From NCBI RefSeq assembly GCF_024753255.1, contig NZ_JANUHA010000006.1, positions 124,001 to 188,000 of the forward strand: DNA of 64,000 bases. The letters are read 5' to 3'. Under the pieces are notes generated by a model, which did not search any database, was not told the origin of the DNA, and saw only the letters and a list, made by a program, of their open reading frames with translations. This document shows positions 26,072-33,776 of this stretch, in pieces (the first letter of the stretch is position 1; each line of letters starts with the position of its first letter). The translations under genes and the position numbers were made by a program. This stretch comes from Massilia agri (GTDB lineage Bacteria; Pseudomonadota; Gammaproteobacteria; Burkholderiales; Burkholderiaceae_D).

Positions 26072-26889
26072 CAGAAGCAGGCGCCGACCGCGATCCGGTC
26101 GGGCGATTCGTGCGGGTGGCCGGGATGCGGCTGGACGTTCTCGTTCTCGTAGAGCGCGGCGATCATGGCGTCCGTGACCTGTTCGCGCGGCGCGTCGAAC
26201 ATGATGCGGCCCGCGCGCAGGCCGACCAGGCGCGGGAAGTGGGCGCGCGCCATCTCGACCTGGTGCAGGCTGCAGACGAGCGATGCGTTGCGGCTCGCGG
26301 CCTCCTGCTGCAGGGTACCCAGGGTGTGCCGGGCCAGGGCCGGATCGAGGGCGGAGATCGGCTCGTCGACCAGGAAGGCTTCGCTGGTGGAGAGCAGCAG
26401 GCGCGCCAGGGCGCAGCGCTGGCGCTCGCCGCCAGAGAGGCGGTCGACCCGCGCATACAGCTTGTCGCCCAGGCCGAAGCGAGACAGCGCCGCGTGGGCG
26501 GCGTCGGGATCGCCCGGCTTGACCAGGGAAGCGAAGGCCTGCCACAGGTTCATGTGCGGCAGGCGCGCCGCCAGCACGCTGGTGACCACGCGCTGGCGCG
26601 GCGGCAGCGGCGGGGCCTGGGGCGCCAGGAAGAGGCGTGCGCGCAGGCGGTGGCGCGCGGCCTGCGACAGCGACCAGGGGTCCTGCCCGAAGACGGTGAA
26701 GCTGCCCGTGTCCGGGCGGTGGGCGCAGGCGAGGGTGGCGAGCAGGGTGGTCTTGCCGGCGCCCGAAGGGCCGATCAGGGCCAGCTGCTCGCCGGGGGCG
26801 ACGACCAGGTCGAGTCCATGCAGGGCAGGCGCGGCATCGCGCTTCGCCGCCAGATGGCGGACCGTCAGGTTCTCGAGGTGGAAGGTCAT
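26071..26889 (-). CDS. PhnC-like ABC transporter ATPase (putative selenium oxyanion)
   Basis: 272 residues. Walker A GPSGAGKTT, Q-loop in FLAPQAPPLPPRQRVVTSVL, signature LSGGERQRCALARLLL, Walker B FLVDEPISALDP, and H-loop CSLHQVEMA. The order and the 'RQRVxxxVLxxRL...' phrase followed by an '...SLVKPGD' segment match PhnC (phosphonate/phosphate ATPases), the ATPase class also used for the selenate-type systems. The C-terminal 25 residues (NVQPHPGHPHESPD) are an unusual His/Pro-rich extension. It lies 20 bp downstream of the binding protein. Confidence 0.85.
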   Translation of the reverse strand: MTFHLENLTVRHLAAKRDAAPALHGLDLVVAPGEQLALIGPSGAGKTTLLATLACAHRPDTGSFTVFGQDPWSLSQAARHRLRARLFLAPQAPPLPPRQRVVTSVLAARLPHMNLWQAFASLVKPGDPDAAHAALSRFGLGDKLYARVDRLSGGERQRCALARLLLSTSEAFLVDEPISALDPALARHTLGTLQQEAASRNASLVCSLHQVEMARAHFPRLVGLRAGRIMFDAPREQVTDAMIAALYENENVQPHPGHPHESPDRIAVGACF

Positions 26890-26909
26890 CGCTTGCCGCT
26901 ACGCCGCAA

Positions 26910-27797
26910 TTACTTCAGCAGGCCCGCGTTGCGCGCGGCGGCTTCGATCGCCGCATAGTTCGCCGTTTTGGTCGGGACGAACTTGCTGGCGCGCTGCAGG
27001 TCGAGGATCAGCTTGCCTTCAGGCGTCGCGTCGTTCAGGGCCAGGAAGGCGTCGGTGATCTTCTTTTGCAGGGCCGGATTCATGTCGCTGCGCACGGTCC
27101 AGTTGTAGTCGTAGTAGCCCGGGGTGGTGTAGAACACGCGCACGACCTTCGGATCGACCTTCCTGGCTTCGACCAGCTTTTCCCACACCGAGATGTTGAG
27201 CGCGCCCGCATCGACCTTGCCGCCCGCGACGGCCGCGACGGTGGCGTCGTGCGCGCCCGAGAAGGCGACGCGCTTGAGGTCGGTGTCCGGGTTGATCTTC
27301 GCGCCCAGCAGGAAGGAGCGCGGCATCAGGTGGCCCGAGGTCGACGATTCCGAGCCGAAGGACAGGGTTTTCCCTTTGAGATCTTCCAGTTTATTAATGG
27401 CCGGGTTGGTGGTCACGAACACCGAGCGGAATTTCTCGTCCTCAAGACGCTGCACCAGCGGGGTCACCATGCCCTTGCTGCGCACGTTCGCCTGCACGAA
27501 GGTGAAGCCGCCGAACCAGACCATGTCGATCTTGCGGTTGATCAGGCCTTCGACCGAGGCCGCGTAATCGGTGACCGGAGTGAACTCGACCTTCAGGCCG
27601 GTGGCCTTGGCCAGGTAGTCGCCCAGCGGCTTGAACTTGCGCTGAAGCTCGGTCGGTGCTTCGTCGGGGATGGCGGAGACGCGCAATACGCCCGGGGTGT
27701 TCTGGGCATGGGCGCCGCCGGCGGCGAACATCAGGCCGGCCGTGGCGGTCGCGGCAAACAGGGATTTCAGGACACGCGAAGGCGAGAAGAAGGTCAT
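26910..27797 (-). CDS. Putative selenate ABC transporter substrate-binding protein
   Basis: 295 residues. Signal peptide (hydrophobic run ending near GGAHA), then a PhnD-like fold. The phrases LRVSAIPDEAPTELQRKFKP, DMVWFGGFTFVQA, FGSESSTSGHLMPRSFLLGA, VAFSGAHDATVAAVAGGKVD and YYDYNWTVRSDM match, as I remember it, the family named putative selenate ABC transporter periplasmic protein (a PhnD relative found beside selD and other selenium genes). In the periplasm it would deliver a selenium oxyanion to the PhnCE-like complex. Head gene of the operon, transcribed away from egtD-senA. The presence of senA, senB and selD nearby supports the selenium assignment; the ligand itself is not proven. Confidence 0.82.
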   Translation of the reverse strand: MTFFSPSRVLKSLFAATATAGLMFAAGGAHAQNTPGVLRVSAIPDEAPTELQRKFKPLGDYLAKATGLKVEFTPVTDYAASVEGLINRKIDMVWFGGFTFVQANVRSKGMVTPLVQRLEDEKFRSVFVTTNPAINKLEDLKGKTLSFGSESSTSGHLMPRSFLLGAKINPDTDLKRVAFSGAHDATVAAVAGGKVDAGALNISVWEKLVEARKVDPKVVRVFYTTPGYYDYNWTVRSDMNPALQKKITDAFLALNDATPEGKLILDLQRASKFVPTKTANYAAIEAAARNAGLLK

Positions 27798-27976
27798 TGT
27801 TATTGCTTTCTTATTGGGTGCTGGAAATAGGTTGAACCGGCATCGTCACGTGCGCACGGCAGCAGGGAACAGCGCGGCAGCGAATCCGCTATCATGGCAA
27901 AAACTGCAACTTCGATTTTCGACTAACCTTATGCCATGGCGCATGGTGCGGCATGGCGGCACGAATGATAACGCTT
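27798..27976. promoter_or_regulatory. Divergent control region between transporter and egtD-senA
   Basis: About 180 bp separating two divergent operons of the selenium module; both promoters must lie here. It is richer in A+T at both edges (27800-27830 and 27895-27930). I see no clear operator or riboswitch fold. TATCAT near 27890 could be a -10 for egtD. Confidence 0.4.
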
Positions 27977-28936
27977 ATGGACATCTCCTGCACGCAAGAA
28001 CGCCCCCGCGCCGCCAATGCCCACGTGGCGGACGAGCTGCACGCGGGCCTGGCGGCCCCCGAGGCCTGGATCTCGCCCAAGTTCCTCTACGATGCGCTCG
28101 GTTCGAAACTCTTCGAAGCCATCTGCGAACTGCCTGAGTACTATCCGACCCGCACCGAGGCGGCCATCTTCGCGCGCCATGGCGCCGAGATCGCCCGGTC
28201 GGCCGGGCTTGGGACCACCCTGGTCGACCTCGGCGCCGGCAACTGCGCCAAGGCCGCCTCGCTGTTCCCGCTGCTCCAGCCCGCCCAGTACGTGGCGGTC
28301 GATATCTCGGCAGAGTTCCTGTGCGACGCCCTGGTGCGCCTGCGCCAGCGCTTCCCGAACATCGCGATGGAAGGGCTGGGGATGGATTTCTCGAACCGCT
28401 TCGAGCTGCCGCCGCAGGTACGCGCCGAACGCCGCCTGTTCTTCTATCCGGGTTCCTCGATCGGCAACTTCACGCCCGAGGAAGCCCAGGGTTTCCTGCG
28501 CCGCCTTCGCCTGCAATGCGGGCCGGACGGCGGCGTCCTGATCGGCATCGATCTCGCCAAGGACAAGGCCACGCTCGACGCCGCCTATGACGACGCCCTC
28601 GGCGTCACCGCCGCCTTCAACCTCAACGTGCTGCGCCATGTGAACCACCTGGTCGGCGCCGACTTCGACATCCGCGCCTGGCGCCACCACGGCTTCTATC
28701 ATGCCGCGCGCGGCCGGGTCGAGATGCACCTCGAGGCGGTGCGCCGGCAGGAAGTCCGCTGGAAGGGCGGCGCGCGCGTGTTCGAAGCGGGCGACTGCAT
28801 CCATACCGAGAACAGCTACAAGTACCAGCAGGCCGACGCGATCGCGCTGCTGGAGCGTTCCGGCTTCGAGGCGACCCGCGTGTGGACCGATCCGCAACGC
28901 TGGTTCGCGGTGATCCACGCTCAAGCGATTGCATGA
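27977..28936 (+). CDS. egtD: L-histidine N(alpha)-methyltransferase EgtD
   Basis: 319 residues from ATG 27977 (ATG 27953 is an in-frame alternative; neither has a strong ribosome binding site). Family signatures: WISPKFLYDALGSKLFEAIC, LPEYYPTRTEAAI, LVDLGAGNCAKAASL (AdoMet-binding loop), YVAVDISAEFL, FFYPGSSIGNF and the C-terminal TENSYKY with Gln/Ala-rich helix. Reaction: trimethylation of histidine to hercynine, the shared precursor of ergothioneine and selenoneine. Overlaps senA (ATGA at 28933-28936), so hercynine synthesis and selenium insertion are coupled. Cytoplasmic. Confidence 0.93.
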   Translation: MDISCTQERPRAANAHVADELHAGLAAPEAWISPKFLYDALGSKLFEAICELPEYYPTRTEAAIFARHGAEIARSAGLGTTLVDLGAGNCAKAASLFPLLQPAQYVAVDISAEFLCDALVRLRQRFPNIAMEGLGMDFSNRFELPPQVRAERRLFFYPGSSIGNFTPEEAQGFLRRLRLQCGPDGGVLIGIDLAKDKATLDAAYDDALGVTAAFNLNVLRHVNHLVGADFDIRAWRHHGFYHAARGRVEMHLEAVRRQEVRWKGGARVFEAGDCIHTENSYKYQQADAIALLERSGFEATRVWTDPQRWFAVIHAQAIA

Positions 28937-30162
28937 TGGGCGTCGGGCAGCGCGAAGACCTCATCCACGCCTACCAGAGGGTGCGCGCGCGGTCGCTCGC
29001 GATCGCCGAGCCGCTGTCGCCCGAGGACTGCCTGGCGCAGTCGATGCCGGACGCCAGCCCCGTCAAGTGGCACCTGGCGCACACGACCTGGTTCTTCGAG
29101 ACCTTCATCCTGGAGCCGCACGAAGAGGGCTTCGCGCCCTTCCATCCGGCCTTCCGGGTGCTGTTCAACTCCTACTACAACGGCGTGGGCGCCAAGCATC
29201 CGCGTCCGCAGCGCGGCCTGCTCACGCGGCCCTCGCTCGCCGAAGTGCGGGCCTACCGCCTGGATGTCGACCGCCGCATGGCGCGGCTGCTCTCCAGTCC
29301 CAAGGACCCTGGCGTCGCCGCAGTGGTCGAGCTGGGCCTGCAGCACGAGCAGCAGCACCAGGAGCTGATGCTCACCGACCTCAAGCACCTGCTGGCGCAG
29401 AATCCCCTGTATCCGGCCTATGCGCCGCAGGCGATGCCGATTGGTGCGCCGCCCGGCCCGATCGACTGGATCGATTTCGACGGCGGGCTGGCCGAGATCG
29501 GCCATGGCGGCCGCGGCTTCTGCTTCGACAATGAGCTGCCGCGCCACCGCACCTATGTCGCGCCATTTGCGCTGGCCTCGCGCCTCGTCACCAACGGCGA
29601 GTACCGCGACTTCATCGAGGCCGGGGGCTACCGCGACCCGTCGCTGTGGCTGGCCGAGGGCTGGGACAAGGTCTGCGCCGGCGAGATCGCGCACCCGCTG
29701 TACTGGGTCGATGGAGGCGACGAGGGCTGGCGGGAATTCACGCTGCACGGCCTGCAGGCGCTCGACCCGGCCCGGCCCGTGACCCATCTTTCGCTGTACG
29801 AAGCCGACGCCTATGCGCGCTGGCGCGGCGCGCGCCTGCCGACCGAGGCGGAGTGGGAGTTCGCCGCACGGCAGTCGCTGCTCTCCAATGGCGCCCTGCA
29901 CCCCGAAGCGGCCAGCGGCGAGGGCCTGCAGCAGATGTTCGGCGCCTGCTGGCAGTGGACTTCCAGCTCCTATGCGCCGTACCCCGGCTATGCGCCGGCC
30001 GCCGGGGCGATCGGCGAATACAACGGCAAGTTCATGGTCAACCAGTACGTGCTGCGCGGCTCCTCCTGCGCCACGCCCGAAGGCCATGCGCGCGCCAGTT
30101 ATCGCAACTTCTTCCCGGCCGGGGCGCGCTGGCAGTTCACCGGGATCAGGCTGGCGCGATGA
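28933..30162 (+). CDS. senA: Selenoneine synthase SenA (EgtB-like)
   Basis: 409 residues. N-terminal DinB-like domain with iron-binding histidines (His50 region KWHLAHTTWFFE, and H138-EQQ-H142-QE giving HxxxHxE), then a C-terminal FGE-sulfatase-like domain (RLVTNGEYRDFIEAGGY, RLPTEAEWEFAAR, GEYNGKFMVNQYVLRGSSC). EgtB and SenA share this architecture. SenA is preferred because egtD, selD and a SenB-type glycosyltransferase surround it and because the whole N-terminus resembles the SenA branch. Reaction by family: oxygen-dependent joining of a selenosugar to hercynine, leading to selenoneine. An ergothioneine EgtB function is the alternative. ATG 28933 overlaps egtD. Confidence 0.82.
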   Translation: MMGVGQREDLIHAYQRVRARSLAIAEPLSPEDCLAQSMPDASPVKWHLAHTTWFFETFILEPHEEGFAPFHPAFRVLFNSYYNGVGAKHPRPQRGLLTRPSLAEVRAYRLDVDRRMARLLSSPKDPGVAAVVELGLQHEQQHQELMLTDLKHLLAQNPLYPAYAPQAMPIGAPPGPIDWIDFDGGLAEIGHGGRGFCFDNELPRHRTYVAPFALASRLVTNGEYRDFIEAGGYRDPSLWLAEGWDKVCAGEIAHPLYWVDGGDEGWREFTLHGLQALDPARPVTHLSLYEADAYARWRGARLPTEAEWEFAARQSLLSNGALHPEAASGEGLQQMFGACWQWTSSSYAPYPGYAPAAGAIGEYNGKFMVNQYVLRGSSCATPEGHARASYRNFFPAGARWQFTGIRLAR

Positions 30163-31094
30163 ACCGGCGCCGCAGCTGGCGCGAACGACTCATGGATCAG
30201 CGCGCCAACGTCTGGATCCTCTCGCACCCGCTGGCCTTCCTGCTGCGCGTGGTGAAGGGCTTCCGCGCCAACCAGGGCCTGCTGCTGGCCGGCGCCGTCG
30301 CCTACTACGCGCTGCTCTCGATCGTGCCCTTCCTGATGCTGGTCGTGGTGGCGCTGTCGCATTTCCTCGACCAGGCCGAGCTGCTCGAAACCCTGGAGCG
30401 CTACCTGGGCCTGCTGGTGCCGGGCCAGTCGCGGCCCATCGTCGCCGAGGTCGCCCACTTCCTCGAGAACCGCGAACTGATCACCTGGGTGCTGGGCGTG
30501 ACCATGCTGTTCTTCAGTTCCTTCGCCTTCACCGTGCTGGAGAACGCGATGAGCGTGATCTTCAAGCACCGCGTCGAGATCCGGCGCCGCCATTTCCTCG
30601 TGTCGGCCGTGCTCCCTTACTGCTACATCCTGGCGCTGGGCTTCGGCGTCATGATCGTGACCCTGGTGGCGGGCACGCTGGAAGTAATGGGCGAGGAGAG
30701 CGTCTGGCTGTTCGGCTACCAGTGGTCGCTGAATGGCGTGTCGGGCGTGCTGCTCTACCTGCTCGGCCTGCTCGGCGAAATCCTGGTGCTGACCTCGATC
30801 TATCTCGTGATGCCGGTCGGCCGGCTCTCCTTGTGGCACGCCACGATCGGCGGGGTGACGGCGGCGCTGCTGTGGGAGATCGCGCGCCACGTGCTGGTCT
30901 GGTACTTCTCGACCCTGTCGCAGGTGAACGTCGTGTACGGCTCGATGACCACCGCCATCGTCGTCATGTTCAGCCTGGAAATCGCCGCCACCTTGCTGCT
31001 GCTCGGCGCCCAGGTGATCGCCGAGTACGAACGGGTGGGCCAGGGCCAGGAAGACACGGCCCCGGCGCCTTTGCGGACCGGGCCGCCGACCTGA
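30159..31094 (+). CDS. YihY/BrkB family inner-membrane protein
   Basis: 311 residues with six predicted membrane helices. Family features: AGAVAYYALLSIVPFLMLVVV in the first helix, YCYILALGFGVMIVTLVAG and the polar ARHVLVWYFSTLSQVNVVYGSM loop near the C-terminus. Older annotations as RNase BN are wrong for this family; the true function is unknown. Its ATG overlaps the senA stop (ATGA at 30159-30162), so it is translated in the egtD-senA operon. Whether it has a part in selenoneine handling, such as export, is open. Confidence 0.9.
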   Translation: MNRRRSWRERLMDQRANVWILSHPLAFLLRVVKGFRANQGLLLAGAVAYYALLSIVPFLMLVVVALSHFLDQAELLETLERYLGLLVPGQSRPIVAEVAHFLENRELITWVLGVTMLFFSSFAFTVLENAMSVIFKHRVEIRRRHFLVSAVLPYCYILALGFGVMIVTLVAGTLEVMGEESVWLFGYQWSLNGVSGVLLYLLGLLGEILVLTSIYLVMPVGRLSLWHATIGGVTAALLWEIARHVLVWYFSTLSQVNVVYGSMTTAIVVMFSLEIAATLLLLGAQVIAEYERVGQGQEDTAPAPLRTGPPT

Positions 31095-31192
31095 GCATTG
31101 CGCTTGGTCAATTTCCCCAAATCTAGGAGTGGCAGAGTAGCGACTTGCGCCAGATTAAAAGTGTGCGCATATCCATCATTCAAGGAGATGCC

Positions 31193-31363
31193 ATGAGCCA
31201 GACGCTCGCCTTCTTCCTGCCCCTGCCGGTCGCCATCGCGCTGGCCGTGTTCCTGGTGGTGCTGTTTGCGCTCGCGGCGGTGGCGCTGTCGCTGCGCACA
31301 CCCGCGCCGTTGCGCGCGCCGGTCCGGCGGGATTCCGCGGAACGGACGCGCCCCCGCTCCTAG
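31193..31363 (+). CDS. Small single-pass membrane protein
   Basis: 56 residues: a short polar start, one long hydrophobic helix (LPVAIALAVFLVVLFALAAVA) and a basic, Arg/Pro-rich cytoplasmic tail. AAGGAG stands 5 bp before ATG 31193, which is why I reject the longer frame from 31145. No family recognised. About 100 bp after the BrkB gene; repeat family A copy 2 follows. Confidence 0.6.
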   Translation: MSQTLAFFLPLPVAIALAVFLVVLFALAAVALSLRTPAPLRAPVRRDSAERTRPRS

Positions 31364-31381
31364 CCGGAACCCATACACCTC

Positions 31382-31466
31382 GGTGTCAGGTCTGACATTC
31401 GGACACGACCTCGTCTGTACGTGGTCATAACAGCAGAGCTCGTGTCTAAATGTCAGACCTGACACC
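31382..31466. repeat. Palindromic repeat family A, copy 2 (85 bp)
   Basis: Outer arms GGTGTCAGGTCTGACA and TGTCAGACCTGACACC, identical to copy 1, at the same total length. Inner arms CGGACACGA and TCGTGTCT are kept, while the central loop differs from copy 1. Lies after the 56-residue membrane protein gene, inside the selenium region. Confidence 0.85.
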
Positions 31467-31537
31467 GAAGGAAGTGGGGGAGGGCGACGACTAGCCGATT
31501 GGGGGGCGGAGCCGGGGCTTCGGCTACACTGCCGGGC

Positions 31538-32734
31538 ATGGCTCATTTCTACCTTTGCTGGGAACTCGGCGCGGGCTTCGGTCATGCCGCCCGCCTGAAG
31601 TCGATCGCGCTGCCCCTGCGGGCGCGTGGGCACCGCGTCAGCTTCGTCCTGCGCGACCTGGTGCAGCCGCGCCGCTTGCTGCAAGGGTGCGGCGGCGACA
31701 TGCTGCAGGCGCCGGTCTGGCTGCACCGGACCGCAGGGCTGCCGCAGGTCCAGGCCAGCCTGGCCGAGATCCTGCTCGCGGTCGGCTATCTCGATGCCGA
31801 TGCGCTGGCCGGGCTGTGCGAGGGCTGGCGCGGGCTGTTCCGGCAGGGCCGGCCCGACCTCGTGATCGCCGACTATGCACCTACCGCGCTGCTCGCGGCG
31901 CGCAGCCTGGGTGTGCGGAGCGCCGCCGTCGGTACGGGCTTCCAGCTGCCGCCGCCCGCACAGCCGCTGCCGCCCCTGTTGCTGGGTGAAGTGGAGCCGC
32001 CGTCCGCCTCACGCCTGCGCACGACCGAAGCGCGCGTGCTGGAGAGCGCCAACCGGGTGCTGGCCATGCATGGCGCGCCGCCGCTGGCGCATGCCTGCGA
32101 ACTGCTGCGCGGCGACGAAGCGCTGCTGTGCACCTGGCCGGAGCTCGACCACTACGGCCGCGAAGATGGCGGACCCTGACTCGGCCCCAACCCGGCGCCG
32201 CCAGCAGGCGGCGAGGTGGCGTGGCCCGACGGTAGCGGTCCCCGCGTGTTCGCCTATCTGCGCGCTTCGCAAGCGGGTTCGCGCGAGGCATTGGCGGCGC
32301 TGCTGCGCCGGGGTTGCCGGGTGCTGTGCTACATGCCGGAAGTCGCCAGCGGGGCGCAAGCGCCGATCACGAATCCGCTGCTGCGCTTCGCGCGGGCGCC
32401 TGTCTCGATGCCGGCGGCCCTGGCCACGTGCGAGCTGGTGGTCTGCCATGCCGGCGAGGCGACCACGGCGCAGGCCCTGCTGGCGGGACGGCCCTTGCTG
32501 ATGCTGCCGGTGTCGGCGGAGAGCTACCTGATGGCGCGCCGGGTGGCGGAGATTGGGGCGGGGATCAATGCATCGGGGCCGCAGGATTGGGATGGCTTCG
32601 TGCGCGATCTTCTGCAGGCGCCCGGCTACCGCGACGCGGCAGGCGCCTTTGCGCGGCGCCATGCCGGCTTCGACGCGGCGCGCCGGGCCGAGGCGCTGGC
32701 GGACCGCTTCGAAGAGATGGTCAGGCGACGCTGA
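31538..32734 (+). pseudogene. Glycosyltransferase (MGT-like) with one in-frame TGA
   Basis: The frame from ATG 31538 reads as a two-domain glycosyltransferase: GAGFGHAARLKSIALPLRAR (N-terminal nucleotide-sugar fold), DLVIADYAPTALLAARSLGV, then after TGA 32177-32179 (codon 214) it continues in the same frame with PRVFAYLR, CELVVCHAGEATTAQALLAG (donor-site motif) and LPVSAESYLMARRVAEIG up to TGA 32734. Everything else is intact, so a single nonsense mutation is the simplest reading (a TGG or TAC codon would fit the DHYGREDGGP / LGPNP context). Read-through or selenocysteine is discussed in the findings. The last 14 bp overlap the convergent selD. Confidence 0.75.
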
Positions 32735-33776
32735 CGCGCGGCGCGCCGTCAGCCATACGGCCGATGACGGCGGCATCAAGGAAACCTTCGCGCGCGAACA
32801 GGGCCAGCACCTCGTCGACGCTGGCCGGATCGCAGGAGACCAGCAGGCCGCCCGAGGTCTGCGGGTCGGTCAGCAGGGCGCGCTGGGCCGGGGTGATGGC
32901 GTCACCCAGTTCCACGTCCTTGCCGTAGGCGTCCCAGTTGCGGCTTGATGCGCCGGTGAAGAAGCCATCCTGCGCCAGTTGCAGCACGCCGGGCAGCAGC
33001 GGGACCATGTCCATGTCGAGCTGCGCCGACAGTCGCGCGCCGCGCGCCAGTTCCAGCAGGTGGCCGAGCAGGCCGAAGCCGGTCACGTCGGTCAGCGCAT
33101 GCACGCCCGGCATGTCGGCCAGCAGGCGGCCCGGCTTGTTGAGCTTCGTGGTATTGGCGATCATCGCCGCGTAGCCCTCGGGGCCGAGCGCATCCTTCTT
33201 CAGCGCCGCCGACAGCACGCCGACGCCCAGCGGTTTGCCCAGCACCAGCACGTCGCCCGCCTTTGCGTCCGCATTGCGCTTGACCTTGGACGGATGCACC
33301 AGGCCCATCACCACCAGGCCGTAGATCGGCTCGACCGAGTCGATGGTGTGGCCGCCGGCGATCGGGATGCCGGCTTCGGCGCAGACCGATTCGCCGCCAC
33401 GGATGATCTGGCCGATGGTCTCCAGCGGCAGCTTATTCACCGGCATGCCGACCAGGGCCAGCGCCATGATCGGCGTGCCGCCCATCGCGTACACGTCCGA
33501 GATCGCATTGGTCGCGGCGATGCGGCCGAAGTCGAAGGGATCGTCGACGATCGGCATGAAGAAGTCGGTGGTGGCGATCAGGGCCTGCTCGTCGTTGAGC
33601 TTGTAGACGGCGGCGTCGTCGGCGGTCTCGATGCCGACCATGAGCTCCTTCGGCACCGGGAAGCCGGTCGATTTATTGAGGATCTCGGCCAGCACGCCCG
33701 GCGCGATCTTGCAGCCGCAGCCGCCGCCGTGCGAGAAGGAGGTCAGTTTGATGGGTTGGTCTGGCAGGGTGCTCAT
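32721..33776 (-). CDS. selD: Selenide, water dikinase SelD (SenC role)
   Basis: 351 residues. The N-terminal active-site loop SFSHGGGCGCKIAP has Cys20, Cys22 and Lys23 aligned with E. coli Cys17, Cys19 and Lys20. Further family motifs: DDAAVYKL, TTDFFMPIVDDPFDFGRIAA, AGGHTIDSVEPIYGL, DVTGFGLLGHL and LTDPQTSGGLLV. Reaction: ATP + selenide + water to selenophosphate, AMP and phosphate. Coupled with senB (ATGA overlap), it would feed selenosugar synthesis, the role called SenC; a general selenophosphate role for Sec or seleno-tRNA is possible but no selA, selB or mnmH lies here. Cytoplasmic. Confidence 0.95.
   Translation of the reverse strand: MSTLPDQPIKLTSFSHGGGCGCKIAPGVLAEILNKSTGFPVPKELMVGIETADDAAVYKLNDEQALIATTDFFMPIVDDPFDFGRIAATNAISDVYAMGGTPIMALALVGMPVNKLPLETIGQIIRGGESVCAEAGIPIAGGHTIDSVEPIYGLVVMGLVHPSKVKRNADAKAGDVLVLGKPLGVGVLSAALKKDALGPEGYAAMIANTTKLNKPGRLLADMPGVHALTDVTGFGLLGHLLELARGARLSAQLDMDMVPLLPGVLQLAQDGFFTGASSRNWDAYGKDVELGDAITPAQRALLTDPQTSGGLLVSCDPASVDEVLALFAREGFLDAAVIGRMADGAPRVSVA

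Noticed and set aside
24459..27797. Assignment of the PhnCDE-like operon to phosphonate uptake (phnCDE)
   Set aside because: No C-P lyase or phosphonatase genes are present, and the binding protein matches the putative selenate branch and sits beside selenium genes. Phosphonate or phosphite cannot be excluded without ligand data.
32177..32213. Firm call of a selenoprotein at the in-frame TGA
   Set aside because: The downstream hairpin loop lacks the bases expected for SelB binding, and no selA, selB or selC is in the window; a nonsense mutation is simpler.
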